Assembly: GCA_012520505.1 (NCBI GenBank)
Contig: JAAYOC010000021.1
Span: 143,218-207,217 of the forward strand
Length of the DNA: 64,000 nt
Reading direction: 5' to 3'
Source: Oscillospiraceae bacterium
Lineage (GTDB): Bacteria; Bacillota; Clostridia; Oscillospirales; Acutalibacteraceae
The position numbers and the translations under genes are program-made. The number at the start of each line of letters is the position of its first letter. Within the stretch, counting starts at the first letter, position 1. The notes under the pieces are model-generated. The model searched no databases, was not told where the DNA came from, and was given only the letters and a program-made list of their open reading frames with translations. Positions 37,771 through 47,521 of this stretch are shown here, piece by piece.

Positions 37771-40239
37771 TTGGGCAAAAAAGGTAATAAATTATTGGAA
37801 AATTCTCAAGAAGTAAAAAAATTAAGGATAAATATAAGCATCTTTCTGTCTTTGGTTTTTATTGTGGCAACGGTAGTTGCTGTCGGTCTTGCATACTATA
37901 ACTCTAGGTATGCAGAACAATATGCATTTTTGATTGCTAACTATGTCGTACTTGCAGTTTCGTATCTTATTATAGCAATAATTGCAATTGTTTTTGCTAT
38001 GAATAAGTATGAACTTAACATGAAAAAGTATGGCGATATTGATAAGCTTACGAGTGGTATTAATTACGAGAAGTTTTTAAAAGAAGCACAAACTTTGATA
38101 GAAGAAAATCCGGATACTGCGTTTGCAGTTTTTTATGGAGACATTCAAAATTTTAAATATGTAAATGACAATTTCGGTTATGATGTTGGTGACAAGCTTC
38201 TTATGTTCATTTCTAAAAAGTTGAAAGAAACTTTAGACAGAGAAAATCAACTTTTTGCTCGCATTTCTGCCGACAACTATGCAATCATTATTCCTTATAG
38301 GGATAAAAATGAATTTATCGAACCAATCTATTCAGTTATTGATGATATCAGTTGGTTTGAAGAATTTAAACAAGCTCACTATAAGCCGGAAGTTTATGTA
38401 GGCATTTATTGTTCGGAAGAGGGCGATAGTGCCTTAACTATAAGTGAGATGATTGACCGAGCTAATATGGCTCAGAAATCCATAAAAGGAAGCTCTGAAT
38501 ATCATATTGCTTTTTACACTGAGGAAATACGCGAACGTGTAATTGCTCAAAAAGAATTAGAGCGTCGGATGGATACAGCTCTTGCAAACGGTGAATTTAA
38601 AGCCTATTATCAGCCGAAATATGAGGTTGAAAATGGTGAAATTGTAGGCGCAGAGGCTCTTGTTCGTTGGGATAGTCCGGAAAATGGATTTATGGCACCT
38701 AGTAAGTTTATTCCATTATTTGAACAAAATGGCTTTATTATTGAACTCGATCAGTATATCTTTGAAAGCGTATGTAAAGATATGAGAGAATGGCTTGATA
38801 CAGGTGTTAATGTTGTTCCGGTTTCAGTTAATGTTTCTCGTCTTCAATTTTATAAGATTGATTTTGTAAAACGATATACAAGAATTAAAGAAAAATACAA
38901 TATTCCAAATGGACTTCTTGAGCTTGAATTCACAGAGAGTATAGTATTTGAAAATCTCGATATTCTTCGAAAAATAATACTTAGTCTAAAGAAAAATGGT
39001 TTTTCCTGTTCAATTGACGACTTTGGTTCTGGTTATTCTTCGCTTAATATTTTGAAGAATCTTCCTATGGATACAATAAAACTTGATAAACTTTTCTTTG
39101 ACGACAGTGAAAATGTTAATAGAGACAGAGCGCTTATTTCAAGTGTTATTACTATGGCCCGAGCACTTGATATGGAAACTGTAGCTGAAGGTATTGAAAA
39201 TTGGGCACAAGTATTTTTCCTTAAGGAAATAGGATGCGATATTATTCAAGGATATGTTTATTCAGAACCTATTCCTCATGCTAGATTTTCGAATCTTCTT
39301 CAAGGTAACAGAAGAAAAGAAATTCCTCAGCATCTTGCCGGTAGTAAAAATATTGTTATCGATGATCCTCCGGAAATGGCTGTTATAAAATATGAGGCGC
39401 TTCTTGGTTTACTTGGAGGATTGATTCTTGAAGTAGATTTTAATTCCGGCAAATTTATACTTCTTAACAATTCAATGAATGATAATTATTTCGAGGGAAG
39501 TGTTGAACAGGCTGGTGAAAATTACGAAACTTCTTTTCTTGAAAGTATTGAAAAATTTGTCCATCCGGAAGACTTTAAGATAGTTAAAAATCGCTGTTCA
39601 TCTATTGCAGTTATGTCAGCATTCTATCAAGGTGAAGTAAGAATTATTACTGAACTTCGTCTAATGTCTAAATATTCAAAATCTTATGAATGGGCAAAAT
39701 TTACCATAGCGAGAATCAATTCCGATCCGGATGCAAATGATTTTAGGGCATTTGTTTATCTTGAACAGCATAGAGGCGCTTTATTGGAAAATATAGGGCA
39801 AATAGTAATTTCTGACGCAGTAAAGGATGTGTTTTCAAACATATGCTCACTTATTTACGAATTTGAAAATGAACATGGTACATTTAAGAGAATTTTTTGT
39901 AACACAGAACTTATGGGCGATCAACCCGAAGTTGGAGATATTCAGTGGCTTCGTGAGTGCTATTTTCCTAAAGTACTTTTTGCAGAGGATTTACAAGAAT
40001 TTTTAGAATTTACTGATTTAAAAAATATAGAAAAGGCAGTTAAAGCCGGTAAAACACAACTAATTACTAGTACGAGAGCAATTACCGAAGAAAAACAATT
40101 GGATATGCAGGTGAAAATAGTAGTTGTACCTTCGAAAGATGGAGTAGGTGAATATGATTTTATTATGTTCTGTTATGCTGAAGAAATAGAAGATGCTCCA
40201 AAGGTTAAGACAGAGCAGAAAAATAAAGTGAAAATGTAA
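37771..40239 (+). CDS. Membrane GGDEF (degenerate)/EAL protein
   Basis: RISADNY in place of GGDEF; GAEALVRW, DDFGSGYSSLNILKNLPMDTIKLDK, TVAEGIEN; TTG start with RBS ggagg. Confidence 0.93.
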   Translation: MGKKGNKLLENSQEVKKLRINISIFLSLVFIVATVVAVGLAYYNSRYAEQYAFLIANYVVLAVSYLIIAIIAIVFAMNKYELNMKKYGDIDKLTSGINYEKFLKEAQTLIEENPDTAFAVFYGDIQNFKYVNDNFGYDVGDKLLMFISKKLKETLDRENQLFARISADNYAIIIPYRDKNEFIEPIYSVIDDISWFEEFKQAHYKPEVYVGIYCSEEGDSALTISEMIDRANMAQKSIKGSSEYHIAFYTEEIRERVIAQKELERRMDTALANGEFKAYYQPKYEVENGEIVGAEALVRWDSPENGFMAPSKFIPLFEQNGFIIELDQYIFESVCKDMREWLDTGVNVVPVSVNVSRLQFYKIDFVKRYTRIKEKYNIPNGLLELEFTESIVFENLDILRKIILSLKKNGFSCSIDDFGSGYSSLNILKNLPMDTIKLDKLFFDDSENVNRDRALISSVITMARALDMETVAEGIENWAQVFFLKEIGCDIIQGYVYSEPIPHARFSNLLQGNRRKEIPQHLAGSKNIVIDDPPEMAVIKYEALLGLLGGLILEVDFNSGKFILLNNSMNDNYFEGSVEQAGENYETSFLESIEKFVHPEDFKIVKNRCSSIAVMSAFYQGEVRIITELRLMSKYSKSYEWAKFTIARINSDPDANDFRAFVYLEQHRGALLENIGQIVISDAVKDVFSNICSLIYEFENEHGTFKRIFCNTELMGDQPEVGDIQWLRECYFPKVLFAEDLQEFLEFTDLKNIEKAVKAGKTQLITSTRAITEEKQLDMQVKIVVVPSKDGVGEYDFIMFCYAEEIEDAPKVKTEQKNKVKM

Positions 40240-40265
40240 ACAGGCGAAAGAATAGATAGAAGAAA

Positions 40266-40301
40266 GAAACCCGTTAAAGGAAATTTCCTTTAACGGGTTT
40301 C
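40266..40301. terminator. Bidirectional terminator between convergent genes (36-nt perfect palindrome)
   Basis: gaaacccgttaaaggaaatttcctttaacgggtttc. Confidence 0.85.
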
Positions 40302-40311
40302 TTATTTTCAA

Positions 40312-40383
40312 GTAATTTTGTTTGCAGTTTCATTTAGAATTCTGCCTGTAATTTTGTTTGCAGTTTTATTTAGAATTTTGCTT
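40312..40383. repeat. 2 x 36-bp tandem repeat
   Basis: gtaattttgtttgcagttYYatttagaattYtgcYt at 40312-40347 and 40348-40383. Confidence 0.9.
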
Positions 40384-40401
40384 GTGATTTTTATTGTTCT
40401 T

Positions 40402-42426
40402 TTATGAAAGCAATCCGCCATAAGTAGCAATAAGTGTAGCAAACACGGTTGAAATAACAGTCATAAGTTTAATAAGAATATTGATTGAAGGACCGGATGT
40501 ATCTTTGAATGGATCACCTACTGTATCGCCTACAACGGCAGCATGGTGTGCTTCAGAACCTTTTCCGCCAAAGGCTCCGCCTTCAATATATTTTTTAGCA
40601 TTATCCCAAGCACCACCAGAGTTTGACATAAAGATAGCCATGAGGACACCGGTAACAAGTGAACCGGCAAGCATGCCACCGAGAGCTTCGGCGCCAAGCA
40701 CAAAACCTACAGCAAGTGGAGAAAGCACTGAAATAATACCAGGAATTATCATTTCCTTTAAGGCAGCTGTTGTTGAAATAGCAACACATGTTTTGTAGTC
40801 AGGTTTAGCCTTGCCTTCAAGAATTCCGGGAATTTCTTTGAATTGGCGACGCACTTCTTCAATCATTTGATTTGCAGCTTTACCAACAGAATTCATTGTA
40901 AATGCTGAGAAAAGGAAAGGAAGCATACCGCCTATGAAGAGACCAATTACTACCATTGGATTTGTTACATCAATGAAAATTGGTTTGCCGGTTATCATGG
41001 AAATAGATTCTGTATATGTTGTGAAAAGAGCAAGTGCAGTGAGAGCTGCTGAACCTATAGCAAAACCTTTACCAATTGCAGCTGTTGTGTTGCCAACAGA
41101 GTCAAGCTTATCTGTGATTTCACGAACCTCTTCGTCAAGACCGGCCATTTCAGCAATACCGCCGGCATTGTCTGCAATTGGACCATAAGCATCAACTGCA
41201 ACTGTAATACCTGTTGTTGAAAGCATTCCTACTGCTGCGAGTGCAATACCATAAATGCCTGCAAATTTAAAAGCAACAAAAATACCTATAGCAATGAAGA
41301 GAATAGGAATTGCTGTTGACATCATACCTACTGAAAGACCGGAGATAATCGTTGTTGCAGCACCTGTTTGTGATTGCTCTGCAATTCTCTTAACTGATTT
41401 ATATTCATCGGATGTATAAATTTCTGTTACCGCACCAATTGCAAGACCAACTACAAGACCTGCAACTATAGCGATGAATGCACCAATACCCTCAAAACAA
41501 AATGTGCAAAGCACGTAAGCACCAATTATTACGAGAATTGATGATACCCATTGAGCAGCTTTAAGAGCTGTGTGAGGATTTGAACCATCTTTACTGCGAA
41601 CAAAGAAGGTTGAAATGATTGACGCAATAATACCGATTCCTGAAAGGAAAAGAGGGTAGAAAATACCGGCTTTTGGAATAACTTCAGTAACTACTGAATT
41701 TTCTGTAAGAAGGGCACCAAGAGTAACTGCAGAAACTACTGAACCTACATATGATTCATAAAGGTCAGCACCCATGCCTGCAACGTCACCAACGTTGTCA
41801 CCAACATTGTCAGCAATAACTGCCGGGTTTCTTGGATCGTCTTCTGGAATATTATTCTCTACTTTACCAACAAGGTCAGCACCGACATCAGCAGCTTTTG
41901 TATAAATACCGCCACCAACACGTGCGAAGAGAGCGATTGAGGAAGCACCAAGGCTGAAGCCAAAGAGAACATCTGTATTCTCTGTGATTGTGTAGATTGT
42001 ACCTACACCGAGAAGTCCAAGTCCTACAACTGACATACCCATTACAGCGCCACCGGAGAAAGCAATTGAAAGGGCTTTGTTCATTCCACTTTCTTTTGCT
42101 GCGTTAGCTGTTCTAACGTTTGCTTTTGTTGCTACCTGCATACCGAAAAATCCTGAAAGAACTGAGAAAAGAGCACCTGCTACGAAGCATATTGCCATTG
42201 TCCAGTTGATAGCAAGACCAATGATAAGAAGGAGAGCAAGAACGAAGAATACAAGAATTTTGTATTCGGATGTAAGAAATGCAAGAGCACCTATTTGAAT
42301 ATTGCTGGCAATTTCTTTCATCTCGTCTGTTCCCGCAGGAGCTCTTTTAACTTTTACTGCTAGATAAAAAGCAAATAAAAGTGCGACAAAGCCCGTAACA
42401 GGAACGAGAATTAGGAATTTTTCCAT
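40402..42426 (-). CDS. hppA: Membrane-bound ion-translocating pyrophosphatase
   Basis: [93 protein letters not shown]. Confidence 0.96.
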   Translation of the reverse strand: MEKFLILVPVTGFVALLFAFYLAVKVKRAPAGTDEMKEIASNIQIGALAFLTSEYKILVFFVLALLLIIGLAINWTMAICFVAGALFSVLSGFFGMQVATKANVRTANAAKESGMNKALSIAFSGGAVMGMSVVGLGLLGVGTIYTITENTDVLFGFSLGASSIALFARVGGGIYTKAADVGADLVGKVENNIPEDDPRNPAVIADNVGDNVGDVAGMGADLYESYVGSVVSAVTLGALLTENSVVTEVIPKAGIFYPLFLSGIGIIASIISTFFVRSKDGSNPHTALKAAQWVSSILVIIGAYVLCTFCFEGIGAFIAIVAGLVVGLAIGAVTEIYTSDEYKSVKRIAEQSQTGAATTIISGLSVGMMSTAIPILFIAIGIFVAFKFAGIYGIALAAVGMLSTTGITVAVDAYGPIADNAGGIAEMAGLDEEVREITDKLDSVGNTTAAIGKGFAIGSAALTALALFTTYTESISMITGKPIFIDVTNPMVVIGLFIGGMLPFLFSAFTMNSVGKAANQMIEEVRRQFKEIPGILEGKAKPDYKTCVAISTTAALKEMIIPGIISVLSPLAVGFVLGAEALGGMLAGSLVTGVLMAIFMSNSGGAWDNAKKYIEGGAFGGKGSEAHHAAVVGDTVGDPFKDTSGPSINILIKLMTVISTVFATLIATYGGLLS

Positions 42427-42744
42427 TTTAAATCCTCCTAAATTTGTTCCCCAAAAAAATGTGTTTCCGTATTAGGACTTGCTTATTGTAACAGACAAAA
42501 GTTGCAATTTCAACTATTAAATCTGTCAAAGTGCTAACATTTTTTTAACGGTCTTTGTTAAAATTGCACAAAAATGAACAGATTTTGAACAAACCACCAT
42601 ATATTGTGGGTTGTTCGCTTTTTATCCACAATCGTACAGAAAATACTTGTTGCAATTTTATTTTTTTCAGTTTATATTATATGTATAAGGTGGAGTAGTT
42701 TCCCACAAAATATAATCAAAATGGTGGAAAGTGGAGTAAAGAAT

Positions 42745-43164
42745 ATGGATTTTCTTGGTCTATACAAACATAGCTTAGATGCAAAAAATCGAATATTCAT
42801 TCCTTCTAAGTACAGAGAGTACCTAGGAGGCACTTTCGTTATTTGTCCGGGTGCAGATAAAAGCCTTTATGTTTATTCAATAGAAGAGTGGGAAAAAGTA
42901 GCAGCACAAGTTAAGGCACTTGGCAGTACTCCGGAACTAAGGCGTTACAAGCGAAGCTTTTTTGAACGTGCTGATATGGTTGAGTTGGATAAACAAGGGC
43001 GTTTTACGATAAAAGCAGAACTTAAAGAATATGCACACCTTGATAAGGATATTGTAATTGCAGGTTCGGGTAACAAGTTTGAAATTTGGGATGCAGAATC
43101 TTATGAGGAAGAAACACGTAGGACACTTTCTGCTGACGATCTTGATATTGAGGTTATATTCTAA
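42745..43164 (+). CDS. mraZ: Division/cell wall cluster transcriptional regulator MraZ
   Basis: MDFLGLYKHSLDAKNRIFIPSKYREYLGG; ERADMVELDKQGRFTIKAELKEYAHLDKDIVIAGSGNKFEIWD. Confidence 0.95.
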   Translation: MDFLGLYKHSLDAKNRIFIPSKYREYLGGTFVICPGADKSLYVYSIEEWEKVAAQVKALGSTPELRRYKRSFFERADMVELDKQGRFTIKAELKEYAHLDKDIVIAGSGNKFEIWDAESYEEETRRTLSADDLDIEVIF

Positions 43165-44090
43165 TGTCATTTTCACATATTCCGGTTTTATATGACGAGG
43201 TTTTGGATTCTCTAAAAATAAAACAAAATGGTGTTTATGTAGATGCGACCGCCGGAGGCGGCGGGCATTCGGCAGGAATTTTAGAAAAACTTGGAGAAGA
43301 TGGCAGGTTAATCTGTTTCGACAGAGACCCGGATGCAATCGCGACATTAACTAAGCGGTTTAAAGATGAAAGAAAAGTAACAATAGTCCACGACAACTAT
43401 TGCAATATAAAATCGGTATTAAAAAAACTTAATGTTGGCGAAGTTGATGGAATTTTAGCCGACCTAGGCGTAAGTTCACATCAACTCGACACAGTGGAAA
43501 GAGGGTTCTCTTTCCACTATGATGCACCGCTTGACATGCGAATGAGTCAAGCGGGGCCAACTGCGGCGGATTTATGCAATAAGCTTAGTGAACGGGAACT
43601 TGCAAGAATCATCCGCGATTATGGTGAAGAAAAATATGCGACAAGTATTGCAAGGAATATTGTAAGGGCGAGAGAAAACGAGCCGATAAAAACAACTTTG
43701 CAACTCGCGGATATAATTGCAAGTTCAATGCCGGCGAAAGCTCGCCGAAGTGGGCATCCGGCCCGCCACACTTTTCAGGCACTTCGAATAGAAGTAAATG
43801 GTGAGCTTGAAAATTTGAAAGCTGCTGTGAACGACATGTTTGATTCTCTAAAGATAAATGGAGTTTTATCGATAATAACCTTCCATTCTTTAGAGGACAG
43901 AATCGTAAAACAAAGTTTTGCAGATTTTTGTATGGGCTGTATATGTCCGCCTGAATTTCCAATTTGTGTATGTGGCAATATTCCAAGAGGAAAATTAATT
44001 TTCAAGTTTAAAGATGCAAGTGAAGAAGAAATTGAAAAAAATCCACGGTCAAGAAGTGCAAAGCTTCGTTCAATTGAACGGATAAATTAG
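43164..44090 (+). CDS. rsmH: 16S rRNA (cytosine1402-N4)-methyltransferase
   Basis: HIPVLYDEVLDSL, VDATAGGGGHSAGIL, GILADLGVSSHQLD, GFSFHYDAPLDMRM. Confidence 0.97.
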   Translation: MSFSHIPVLYDEVLDSLKIKQNGVYVDATAGGGGHSAGILEKLGEDGRLICFDRDPDAIATLTKRFKDERKVTIVHDNYCNIKSVLKKLNVGEVDGILADLGVSSHQLDTVERGFSFHYDAPLDMRMSQAGPTAADLCNKLSERELARIIRDYGEEKYATSIARNIVRARENEPIKTTLQLADIIASSMPAKARRSGHPARHTFQALRIEVNGELENLKAAVNDMFDSLKINGVLSIITFHSLEDRIVKQSFADFCMGCICPPEFPICVCGNIPRGKLIFKFKDASEEEIEKNPRSRSAKLRSIERIN

Positions 44091-44369
44091 GTTGAACAGA
44101 AATAGAAAGTTGTTGAAGAGTAAAAGTCAAAAATAAAAAATTGTGAAAAACAAATGGAAAGTATAAATGAAACATAAAAAAGCACGAAAACAAACGAATA
44201 AATATAGATGAAACGCAAAAAAACGTAATTAATAGATTGAAAAGCACAAAAAAATACACAAAAGAATACACGAAAGAATAAAAATAAAAAACAGAAAATA
44301 ATCATACAAAGTTACTTAAGTTTAACACTTAGGTAGATATTTGTTTCCAAAGAACGTCAAGTAAAAGGA

Positions 44370-44505
44370 ATGTAAAATAGCAAAGCAGTAAAACAGCAAA
44401 GTAATAAAGTAATAAAGTGATAAAGTAACAAAACAACAAAAGCAAAATAGCAAAACAACGAGATAACGCAAGGCAAAACAATAAAGTAATAAAGTCGGAA
44501 AATAA
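44370..44505. repeat. Low-complexity repeat tract (aaagtaata / aaaacaacaaaa type units)
   Basis: gcaaagtaataaagtaataaagtgataaagtaacaaaacaacaaaagcaaaatagcaaaac... between rsmH and ftsL. Confidence 0.75.
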
Positions 44506-44526
44506 CAAACGAAAGGTGGTGGAGAC

Positions 44527-45027
44527 GTGGCAACTTATCAAAGAACAGAAGCATATGATTATAATAGAGTTATGAATGCAGCGCCAAAGCGAGCGCCACA
44601 AAGACAAGCACGCCCGGCTCCAAGACCTAGAGTTATTGAAAAGTCGCGGGCACAACTTCGGGCTGAAGCAATGCGTTCCAGAAAAGCTACAATAAAGGCT
44701 TTAGTAATCTGTGCAATATTTTTTATGTTCATCAGTTTCCAAATTTATAGTCAGGTTAAGGTTGACGAACTGGACAGAGAACTAAATGCTGTAAATACAG
44801 AAATAAGTATACTTGACAGTGAGAATACAAGACTTAACATGCAACTCGATGCAATGATTTCACTTGAAAAGGTTGACCAGTATGCACAAGAACAACTTGG
44901 AATGGTAAAAGTTGAGAATTATCAAGTTACTTATGTAGACCTCTCAGGTGATGATTCTGTTGTTGTCAGTGGCGGAAAAACTTATAGAAATTTATGGCAG
45001 ACCTTAAAGGCACAGTTCAGTAAATAG
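44527..45027 (+). CDS. ftsL: FtsL/DivIC-like septum formation protein
   Basis: Basic N-term, single TM ATIKALVICAIFFMFISFQIYSQV, coiled coil DELDRELNAVNTEISILDSENTRLNMQLD; position between rsmH and PBP. Confidence 0.8.
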   Translation: MATYQRTEAYDYNRVMNAAPKRAPQRQARPAPRPRVIEKSRAQLRAEAMRSRKATIKALVICAIFFMFISFQIYSQVKVDELDRELNAVNTEISILDSENTRLNMQLDAMISLEKVDQYAQEQLGMVKVENYQVTYVDLSGDDSVVVSGGKTYRNLWQTLKAQFSK

Positions 45028-45040
45028 TAGTAAACTAAAT

Positions 45041-45070
45041 TGAGAGTTAGGAAAGCTTTCCTAACTCTCA
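45041..45070. repeat. 30-nt perfect palindrome between ftsL and PBP gene
   Basis: tgagagttaggaaag/ctttcctaactctca, no following T-run. Confidence 0.85.
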
Positions 45071-45104
45071 TAGTCGTAATAATGGGAAGCATGGAGGTGC
45101 CATT

Positions 45105-47324
45105 TTGGTGGCAAAAAAGGCAAAACAAAAATTTAAGAATAGAGCATTAATCGCCTTAGCATTAACCTGTATTTTAGGTTTTGGTGTGGGCGGTTTTGGT
45201 GTTTTTAATGCCGCTGTAATACATGGCGAAGAGTACAAGTACAAAGCTAAATCGCAACAGCTGTCAGATATTACTGTTATGGCACGTCGTGGTTCGATTT
45301 ATGATTCCAACATGAATGTTCTTGCAAAATCTGCAGATGCTTGGACTGTTTTTATTGATCCTTCTGAAATTAAAAATGAAGAAACAAGGGAAATTGTTGC
45401 AAAAGGTCTATCGGAAATTCTTGAAGTTGATTACGATTCAGTTTATGAAAAATGTGGTCGCGAAAAATATAGCTATATTCGAATAAAAAGAAAAGTGGAA
45501 TATGATAAGAAAACTGAATTAGAAGCATTCATAAAAGCTAACAAGGGCTTGCATAGAATTATCGGTTTTGAAGATGACGTAATTCGGTATTATCCATATG
45601 GTAATTTTGCTTCTACTGTTCTCGGATTTACAGCCGATGATGATGTAGGACGTTCAGGTCTTGAAGTTCATTACAATGATGTTTTGACCGGTACATATGG
45701 TCGTTATATCACTGCTAAAAATGCAAGACAGTTTTTGATGTCTTCAGATTATGATTCATATTATGCAGCAACTCAGGGTGCGAGTCTTGGTCTTACAATG
45801 GACCAAGTAATTCAGTATTACCTTGATTCTGCTCTTGAACAGGCAGTAGTTGACCATGGTGCTACATATGGTTACGGTATTGTTATGGAAACGAAGACGG
45901 GTGCAATTCTTGCAATGAGTACAAAACCGGATTTTGATGCAAACAATCCGTATAAAATAAACAATGAAAAGGTTTTAGAAGAAATTGATGCAATTGAAGA
46001 TGAAGATGAAAAGAATGCAGCAATCGCAGCTGCAAGATATGGTCAATGGAGAAATAGAACAATAACGGATAGTTACGAACCGGGCTCGGTTTTTAAATGT
46101 ATAACAGCAGCCGCTGCTCTTGAAGAAAATGTAGTTACAACCGACGAAATGTTTTATTGTAGTGGCAGTTATCAGGTAAAAGACAGAATGTATCATTGCT
46201 TTAGAAGAGAAGGTCATGGACGTGAAGATTTTGTTACAGCGATGAAAAATTCCTGTAACCCGATTTTCATTGAAATTGCTCAAAGACTTGGCCCAAAAAC
46301 TTTTTATAAATATTTTGATGCTTTTGGATTAACCGAACCTACAGGAATTGACCTTCCGGGCGAGAGCATTCCAAAAGCAAACGTCACATATTACACTGCG
46401 AACAGATTTACTGCTGTATCTCTAGCTTCCTGTTCGTTCGGACAGTCGTTTCAGCTGAGTCCGATTCAGGTGATAAACGCGATTAATGCAATTGCAAATA
46501 ATGGAAAACTTATGCAACCGTATATTGTTAATGCGATTTATGATGAGACAGGAAACAAGATTTTACAAACAAAACCTACGATTAAAAGACAGGTGATTTC
46601 AGAACATACAGCTGACCAGGTCACCTATTTGATGGAACAAGTAGTAAAATCCGGAACAGCAAGAAATGGTTATGTTGCAGGATACAGAGTTGCCGGTAAA
46701 ACGGGTACATCTGAAAAACTTCCGGATAAGACATATAATATTTCATCTTTCTGTGGTTTTGCTCCGGCGGATGATCCGCAAATTACTGTTCTTATAGTAG
46801 TTGACGAACCGAAATCCGGTGCATACACCGGTGGCGCTGTTGCAGCTCCTGTTGCAGCTGAGGTAATTCAACAGACAATGCAATATTTAAATGTTGAACC
46901 GCAGTACACAGAAGAAGAACTTGCAAAACTTGATATGAAAGCGCCACAACTTGTTGGTAGCACAGTTGCTCAAGCAACTAAGGATGCAAAGGCAATAGGG
47001 TATAATGTTAAAGTGATTGGAGAAGGTGAAACAGTTTTAAACCAAACACCGGTTGCAAAGCAAGTGATACCAAAAAATGGAATAATTGTTCTTTACACGG
47101 ACAGCAAATCTGAAACAAAAAAAGTAAAGGTACCAAATCTTTGTGGATTATCTATTTCTGATGCGAGTCGAGTTGCTCGTGATGCCGGTATAAACATTAA
47201 AGTTTCTGGATGCACAAGAGGGACTGTAGTATCATATAGGCAGAGTATTGCGACAGATACGGAAGTTGCAATGGGTTCAATTATAACGGTATCATTTAAA
47301 ACAGAAGTCAACGTACAGGATTAA
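45105..47324 (+). CDS. Penicillin-binding transpeptidase with PASTA domains (FtsI/SpoVD-type)
   Basis: GSIYDSNMNVLAKS, SYEPGSVFKCITAAAALEE, KNSCNPIFIEIA, GKTGTSEKL (KTG); C-terminal PASTA-type repeats. Confidence 0.94.
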   Translation: MVAKKAKQKFKNRALIALALTCILGFGVGGFGVFNAAVIHGEEYKYKAKSQQLSDITVMARRGSIYDSNMNVLAKSADAWTVFIDPSEIKNEETREIVAKGLSEILEVDYDSVYEKCGREKYSYIRIKRKVEYDKKTELEAFIKANKGLHRIIGFEDDVIRYYPYGNFASTVLGFTADDDVGRSGLEVHYNDVLTGTYGRYITAKNARQFLMSSDYDSYYAATQGASLGLTMDQVIQYYLDSALEQAVVDHGATYGYGIVMETKTGAILAMSTKPDFDANNPYKINNEKVLEEIDAIEDEDEKNAAIAAARYGQWRNRTITDSYEPGSVFKCITAAAALEENVVTTDEMFYCSGSYQVKDRMYHCFRREGHGREDFVTAMKNSCNPIFIEIAQRLGPKTFYKYFDAFGLTEPTGIDLPGESIPKANVTYYTANRFTAVSLASCSFGQSFQLSPIQVINAINAIANNGKLMQPYIVNAIYDETGNKILQTKPTIKRQVISEHTADQVTYLMEQVVKSGTARNGYVAGYRVAGKTGTSEKLPDKTYNISSFCGFAPADDPQITVLIVVDEPKSGAYTGGAVAAPVAAEVIQQTMQYLNVEPQYTEEELAKLDMKAPQLVGSTVAQATKDAKAIGYNVKVIGEGETVLNQTPVAKQVIPKNGIIVLYTDSKSETKKVKVPNLCGLSISDASRVARDAGINIKVSGCTRGTVVSYRQSIATDTEVAMGSIITVSFKTEVNVQD

Positions 47325-47473
47325 AGCTTAAAGTTAAGGTTAGGGTTAAGGTTTAATGATTAGATGTTAAAGTTAAACCTAAAGTTAAGGCTAAGGCTTA
47401 AAGTCTAAAGATTAAAAACGAAAGACTGGTAGATTAAAAATCAAAATCTAAAGAGAAAGTGAAACTATTGAAA

Positions 47474-47521
47474 GAGACTAGAAAAGGAGACTGGAAAAGG
47501 AGACTGGAAAAGGAGACTGGA
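47474..47521 (+). repeat. 13-bp tandem repeat (gagactRgaaaag, 3 full + partial copy) overlapping the murF ribosome binding site
   Basis: Units 47474-47486, 47487-47499, 47500-47512, then gagactgga directly before ATG 47522. Confidence 0.9.

Noticed and set aside
44008-44655. Minus-strand hydrophobic ORFs in the rsmH-ftsL spacer
   Set aside because: Low-complexity F/L/Y/C strings produced by an A-rich repeat tract, overlapping each other in several frames.
47330-47410. Telomere-like aaggttagggttaagg string
   Set aside because: Short degenerate repeat in an internal chromosomal intergenic region; no terminal structure, best treated as one more simple repeat.
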